Part shown: positions 6,166 through 8,765 of the stretch, piece by piece
How positions within the stretch are numbered: position 1 is the stretch's first letter
Layout of the letters: each line of letters opens with the position of its first letter
Assembly (NCBI GenBank): GCA_005881055.1
Contig: VBHW01000023.1
Coordinates: 11,036 to 19,800, forward strand
Direction: 5' to 3'
DNA: 8,765 nt
Source of the DNA: Chloroflexota bacterium
GTDB taxonomy: Bacteria; Chloroflexota; Limnocylindria; Limnocylindrales; CSP1-4
Made by a program: the position numbers and the translations under genes
The notes under the pieces: generated by a model
What the model was told of the DNA's origin: nothing
Databases searched by the model: none
The model's input: the letters and a program-made list of their open reading frames with translations, nothing else

Positions 6166-7289
6166 ACATCCTCGTGCCGCTCGGCCAGAGCGTCATCACG
6201 GTCGTCGTCTTCCTGGTCATGCTCGGCGTCCTCGTCATCGCGCACGAGCTCGGGCACTTCGCTGTCGCCCGGCTCGCGGGCGTCCGGGTGCTCGAGTTCG
6301 GCCTCGGGTTCCCGCCCCGCGCGAAGGTCCTCCGCTCCGAAGGCGAGACGCTCTACACGCTCAACTGGCTGCCGATCGGGGGCTTCGTGAAGCTCGAGGG
6401 GGAGGACGGCGAGTCGGCTGACCCCCGCTCGTTCGTGCGCGCGAGCCTGCCGGTCAAGCTCGTGATCCTCGTGGCCGGGGTCACGATGAACCTGCTCCTC
6501 GCGTTCGCGATCTTCGGGGCGATCGGCTGGCTGCCCGGCCACGCGGGGGCGATCGGCTTCCGGACCGTCCAGCCCGGCTCGCCCGCCGAGGAGGCGGGAC
6601 TCCAGGGTGGCGGGCGCGCAGACGACCAGGGCAGCGACCTCATCGTCGCGGTCGACGGCCAGATGTTCCACGACTTCGACCCGCCGCTCATCCTCGACGT
6701 CCTCCGGCGCAGGGCGGGGGAGCGGGTCACGCTCACGGTCCTTCAGCCGGACGGCGTCACGCGCGACGTCGCCGTGACGCTGCGCAGCCCCGACCAGCTG
6801 AGCGCCACGCGCGGCGCGCTCGGGGTCGAGAGCGTCACATTCCACCCGACCGACCTGACCTTCACGCGGTCGCCGCTCGGCGCCCTGGGCTACGCCGCCG
6901 ACCGGACGAGCGATGCGCTCGGCCTCATCATCAACGGGCTCGGCGACCTCGGCGACGCGCTCATCCGCCGGCCGACCGAGGCGCCGCCGGTCCAGGGTCC
7001 GGTGGGCATCGCCGTCGGGGTGGGCGACGTCTTCTGGCAACGCGGCCCGATCGCCACGCTCTTCCTGGCCGGCCTGCTCTCCGCGAACCTCGCGCTCGTC
7101 AACATCCTGCCGCTCCCGCCGCTCGATGGCGGACGGATGCTCGTCATCCTCATCAAGGCGGTCGTCGGGACGCGACTCTCGGTTACCGCCGAACGGCTCA
7201 CCTACGTCGTCGGCTTCGGCTTCCTCATGGCGATGATCGTGTGGATCACGTTCTTCGATATCGCCCGCCAGTTCGCCGGCGGTCAGTGA
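6162..7289 (+). CDS. rseP: RseP-family site-2 zinc metalloprotease
   Basis: This intramembrane zinc protease (M50 family) cuts membrane-embedded substrates such as anti-sigma factors and signal-peptide remnants. The 375-residue product starts at GTG 6162, overlapping the dxr stop (GTGA), with GAGGGG 5 nt upstream. Features in order: TM1 (about 10-34) with the zinc site HELGH (28-32), the EFGLGFPPR block (45-53), LPIGGFVKLEGED (70-82), a second TM with AGVTMNLLLAF (105-115), one PDZ domain (about 130-208), then two more TMs, one carrying NILPLPPLDGGR (314-325), whose Asp322 is the third zinc ligand. Only one PDZ is seen, where E. coli RseP has two. The PDZ contains a Gly/Asp-rich insertion (149-158). 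The gene often lies beside dxr in bacteria. The substrate here is unknown, and no sigma or anti-sigma gene is in the window. Confidence 0.95.
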   Translation: MNILVPLGQSVITVVVFLVMLGVLVIAHELGHFAVARLAGVRVLEFGLGFPPRAKVLRSEGETLYTLNWLPIGGFVKLEGEDGESADPRSFVRASLPVKLVILVAGVTMNLLLAFAIFGAIGWLPGHAGAIGFRTVQPGSPAEEAGLQGGGRADDQGSDLIVAVDGQMFHDFDPPLILDVLRRRAGERVTLTVLQPDGVTRDVAVTLRSPDQLSATRGALGVESVTFHPTDLTFTRSPLGALGYAADRTSDALGLIINGLGDLGDALIRRPTEAPPVQGPVGIAVGVGDVFWQRGPIATLFLAGLLSANLALVNILPLPPLDGGRMLVILIKAVVGTRLSVTAERLTYVVGFGFLMAMIVWITFFDIARQFAGGQ

Positions 7290-7296
7290 CCGACCG

Positions 7297-8565
7297 ATGA
7301 GCGGACCGACGGCCGCCGAGCGGCCCACCGCCGGTCCCGACGACCTCCGGCCGACACGCCGCCCGACGGTCACCGTAGACGTCGGCGGGGTCCTCGTCGG
7401 CGGCGACCATCCGATCGTCGTCCAGTCGATGACGAACACGGACACGGCCGATGCCGACGCGACCGCGCTCCAGGTCGCGCAGCTCGCCCATGCCGGCAGT
7501 GAGCTCGTTCGGGTCACTGTCAACACCGAGGCCGCGGCCGCCGCCGTGCCCGAGATCGTGGGCAAGCTCCATCGCCTCGGCGTGGACGTCCCGATGATCG
7601 GCGACTTCCACTACAACGGCCACATCCTGCTCGTGAAGTACCCGGAGACGGCGCGCCTCCTCGCGAAGTACCGGATCAATCCGGGCAACGTCGGCGCCAA
7701 GCGCCACGACGAGCACTTCAAGACGATCGTGCGGGTCGCGATCGACAACGACAAGCCTGTCCGGATCGGGGTCAACTGGGGCTCGCTCGACCAGCAGCTC
7801 CTGACCGAGCTCATGGACGCCAACGCCCGCCATGACGATCCGCGTGACAGCCGCGACGTCATGATCGAGGCGATGATCCAGAGCGCGGTCCGGTCGGCCG
7901 AGCTGGCCGAGGCGACCGGCCTGCCCCACGACCGGATGATCCTCTCGGCCAAGGTGTCCGGCGTGCGCGACCTCGTCGACGTGTACCGGCGTCTCGCGGC
8001 GCTCACCGACCTGCCGCTCCATCTCGGCCTGACCGAGGCGGGCCTTGGCATGAAGGGCACCGTCGCGTCGGCCGCCGGCCTCGCGATCCTCCTCAACGAG
8101 GGGATCGGAGACACGATCCGCGTCTCGCTGACACCGGCGCCGGGCGGCGACCGCACCGAGGAGGTCCTCGTCGCCCAGCAGGTGCTCCAGTCGCTAGGAC
8201 TGCGATCGTTCCTGCCACAGGTGTCGGCATGCCCGGGCTGCGGCCGAACCACGTCGACGTTCTTCCAGGAGATGGCCCAGCAGATCCAGGACTACCTGCG
8301 CGACCGGATGCCCGAGTGGCGGGAGACGCACCGCGGCGTCGAGGACCTGCGCGTCGCCGTCATGGGCTGTGTCGTGAACGGGCCGGGCGAGAGCAAGCAC
8401 GCCGACATCGGGATCAGCCTGCCGGGCACGTTCGAGGAGCCGGTCGCGCCGGTGTTCATCGACGGGCGGCTCGATCGCACGCTCCGCGGCGAGGGGCTCG
8501 TGGACGAGTTCAAGGAGATCCTCGAGTCGTATGTCACCCGCCGCTACCCGGCGCCGGCCGGCTGA
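7297..8565 (+). CDS. ispG: 4-hydroxy-3-methylbut-2-en-1-yl diphosphate synthase
   Basis: IspG (GcpE) is the [4Fe-4S] enzyme that reductively opens MEcPP to HMBPP, the penultimate MEP step. The 422-residue product starts at ATG 7297, 7 nt after the rseP stop, with no clear SD; re-initiation from rseP is likely. The TIM-barrel part shows VQSMTNTDTAD (42-52), GSELVRVTVN (67-76), MIGDFHYNGH (100-109), KYRINPGNVG (124-133), RIGVNWGSLD (156-165), LHLGLTEAG (241-249) and EGIGDTIRVSLTP (268-280). The C-terminal cluster domain has ACPGCGRTTS (311-320) with Cys312 and Cys315, and MGCVVNGPGESKHADIGIS (356-374) with Cys358 and Glu365; these are the expected cluster ligands. It is the compact two-domain bacterial form, without the plant-type insert. 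The sequence, notably GDFHYNGH and PGCGRTTSTFFQE, resembles the proteobacterial subtype more than the actinobacterial one. Its stop codon lies in the first unit of a tandem repeat. Confidence 0.97.
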   Translation: MSGPTAAERPTAGPDDLRPTRRPTVTVDVGGVLVGGDHPIVVQSMTNTDTADADATALQVAQLAHAGSELVRVTVNTEAAAAAVPEIVGKLHRLGVDVPMIGDFHYNGHILLVKYPETARLLAKYRINPGNVGAKRHDEHFKTIVRVAIDNDKPVRIGVNWGSLDQQLLTELMDANARHDDPRDSRDVMIEAMIQSAVRSAELAEATGLPHDRMILSAKVSGVRDLVDVYRRLAALTDLPLHLGLTEAGLGMKGTVASAAGLAILLNEGIGDTIRVSLTPAPGGDRTEEVLVAQQVLQSLGLRSFLPQVSACPGCGRTTSTFFQEMAQQIQDYLRDRMPEWRETHRGVEDLRVAVMGCVVNGPGESKHADIGISLPGTFEEPVAPVFIDGRLDRTLRGEGLVDEFKEILESYVTRRYPAPAG

Positions 8566-8630
8566 GCCCGCCCTCTGGCTGAGCCCGCCCTCTGGCTGAG
8601 CCCGCCCTCTGGCTGAGCCCGCCCTCTGGC
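8560..8630 (+). repeat. 17-bp tandem repeat, four perfect copies, spanning the ispG stop
   Basis: The unit GGCTGAGCCCGCCCTCT repeats without mismatch at 8560-8576, 8577-8593, 8594-8610 and 8611-8627, followed by a 3-nt partial copy GGC (8628-8630). Unit 1 supplies the last base pairs of the final ispG Gly codon and its TGA. Because 17 is not a multiple of 3, the repeated TGA falls in all three + frames (8563, 8580, 8597, 8614). AGCC at the end of one TGAGCC and GGCT of the next unit can pair around an 8-nt loop. The perfect copies suggest recent expansion. Confidence 0.95.
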
Positions 8631-8765
8631 ATCGATCGCGGCCATATTTGCGCCCACGGAGAATTCTGCCGCCGAGGCAGTCGACCGCGCCCATGCTGCC
8701 GCTGGAGTCGTGCACGAACCCGCAGGCCGAACCGGCCCAGAGGCGATTCTGATGCCCCACGGGGC
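8631..8765. other. Non-coding stretch after ispG with small hairpins
   Basis: I see no gene here on either strand. Three short inverted repeats occur: CTGCC/GGCAG (8666-8670 with 8676-8680), GGCCG/CGGCC (8725-8729 with 8733-8737, loop AAC) and GCCC/GGGC (8754-8757 with 8762-8765), the last cut by the window edge. None has a following T run, so no intrinsic terminator can be claimed. An AT-richer patch (CATATTT, 8643-8649) has no convincing -35 partner. Whether the operon ends here or continues is not visible. Confidence 0.4.

Noticed and set aside
6057..7565. A 502-residue open frame on the minus strand opposite rseP
   Set aside because: Same composition artefact. The + strand carries a complete zinc protease with all motifs.
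8560..8630. CRISPR array
   Set aside because: The 17-bp units are directly adjacent with no spacers, so this is a simple tandem repeat.
8194..8760. A 188-residue open frame on the minus strand over the ispG end and the 17-bp repeats
   Set aside because: Most of it is antisense to the conserved iron-sulfur domain of IspG, and the repeats give a meaningless periodic peptide. No SD is visible before its start.
8754..8765. Intrinsic terminator or tRNA acceptor stem at the right edge (GCCCC/GGGGC)
   Set aside because: Only 12 nt are visible, no T run is present, and the sequence ends, so neither can be supported.

Overview
This window is one stretch of a very GC-rich bacterial chromosome, with G or C in most third codon positions. 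It carries nine genes, all on the + strand and tightly packed: rpsB, tsf, pyrH, frr, uppS, cdsA, dxr, rseP, ispG. This is the widely conserved cluster joining translation (ribosomal protein S2, EF-Ts, ribosome recycling factor), UMP kinase, envelope lipid synthesis (UPP synthase, CDP-DAG synthase), the MEP isoprenoid pathway (dxr, ispG) and the RseP site-2 protease. Six of the nine genes start with GTG.

Layout. Positions 1-179 hold a possible extended -10 promoter at the very edge and an untranslated leader, ending in a perfect Shine-Dalgarno (SD) sequence before rpsB (180-1133). The 148-nt rpsB-tsf gap holds a 15-bp tandem repeat and a GC-rich hairpin. tsf (1282-1844) is broken by an apparent deletion near 1585. 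From tsf to the end of ispG the genes overlap by 1-4 nt (tsf/pyrH, pyrH/frr, frr/uppS, dxr/rseP) or sit 7-70 nt apart, as expected for one polycistronic unit with translational coupling. After ispG (stop at 8563-8565) a perfect 17-bp tandem repeat with four copies starts inside the last codon. The final ~135 nt hold small hairpins but no gene I can support.

How the genes work together. Dxr and IspG catalyse the first committed and the penultimate steps of the MEP pathway, which supplies the IPP and DMAPP used to make FPP. UppS extends FPP to undecaprenyl diphosphate, the cell-wall lipid carrier precursor. CdsA makes CDP-diacylglycerol for phospholipids. PyrH feeds UTP and CTP synthesis, and CTP is the co-substrate of CdsA. 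RpsB, Tsf and Frr serve translation. The unit thus ties growth-rate-dependent translation to envelope synthesis.

Organism. The short (Thermus-like, ~200 aa) EF-Ts form argues against an actinobacterium. Together with the high GC, frequent GTG starts and gene order, it fits a Chloroflexota-type lineage, possibly a metagenome-derived genome. This is inference with modest confidence. I found no mobile element, CRISPR array, tRNA, rRNA or clearly novel system. The points most worth a second look are the tsf lesion, the two intergenic minisatellites, a 16-residue insertion in Dxr, the long acidic tail of S2 and the proteobacterial-looking IspG.
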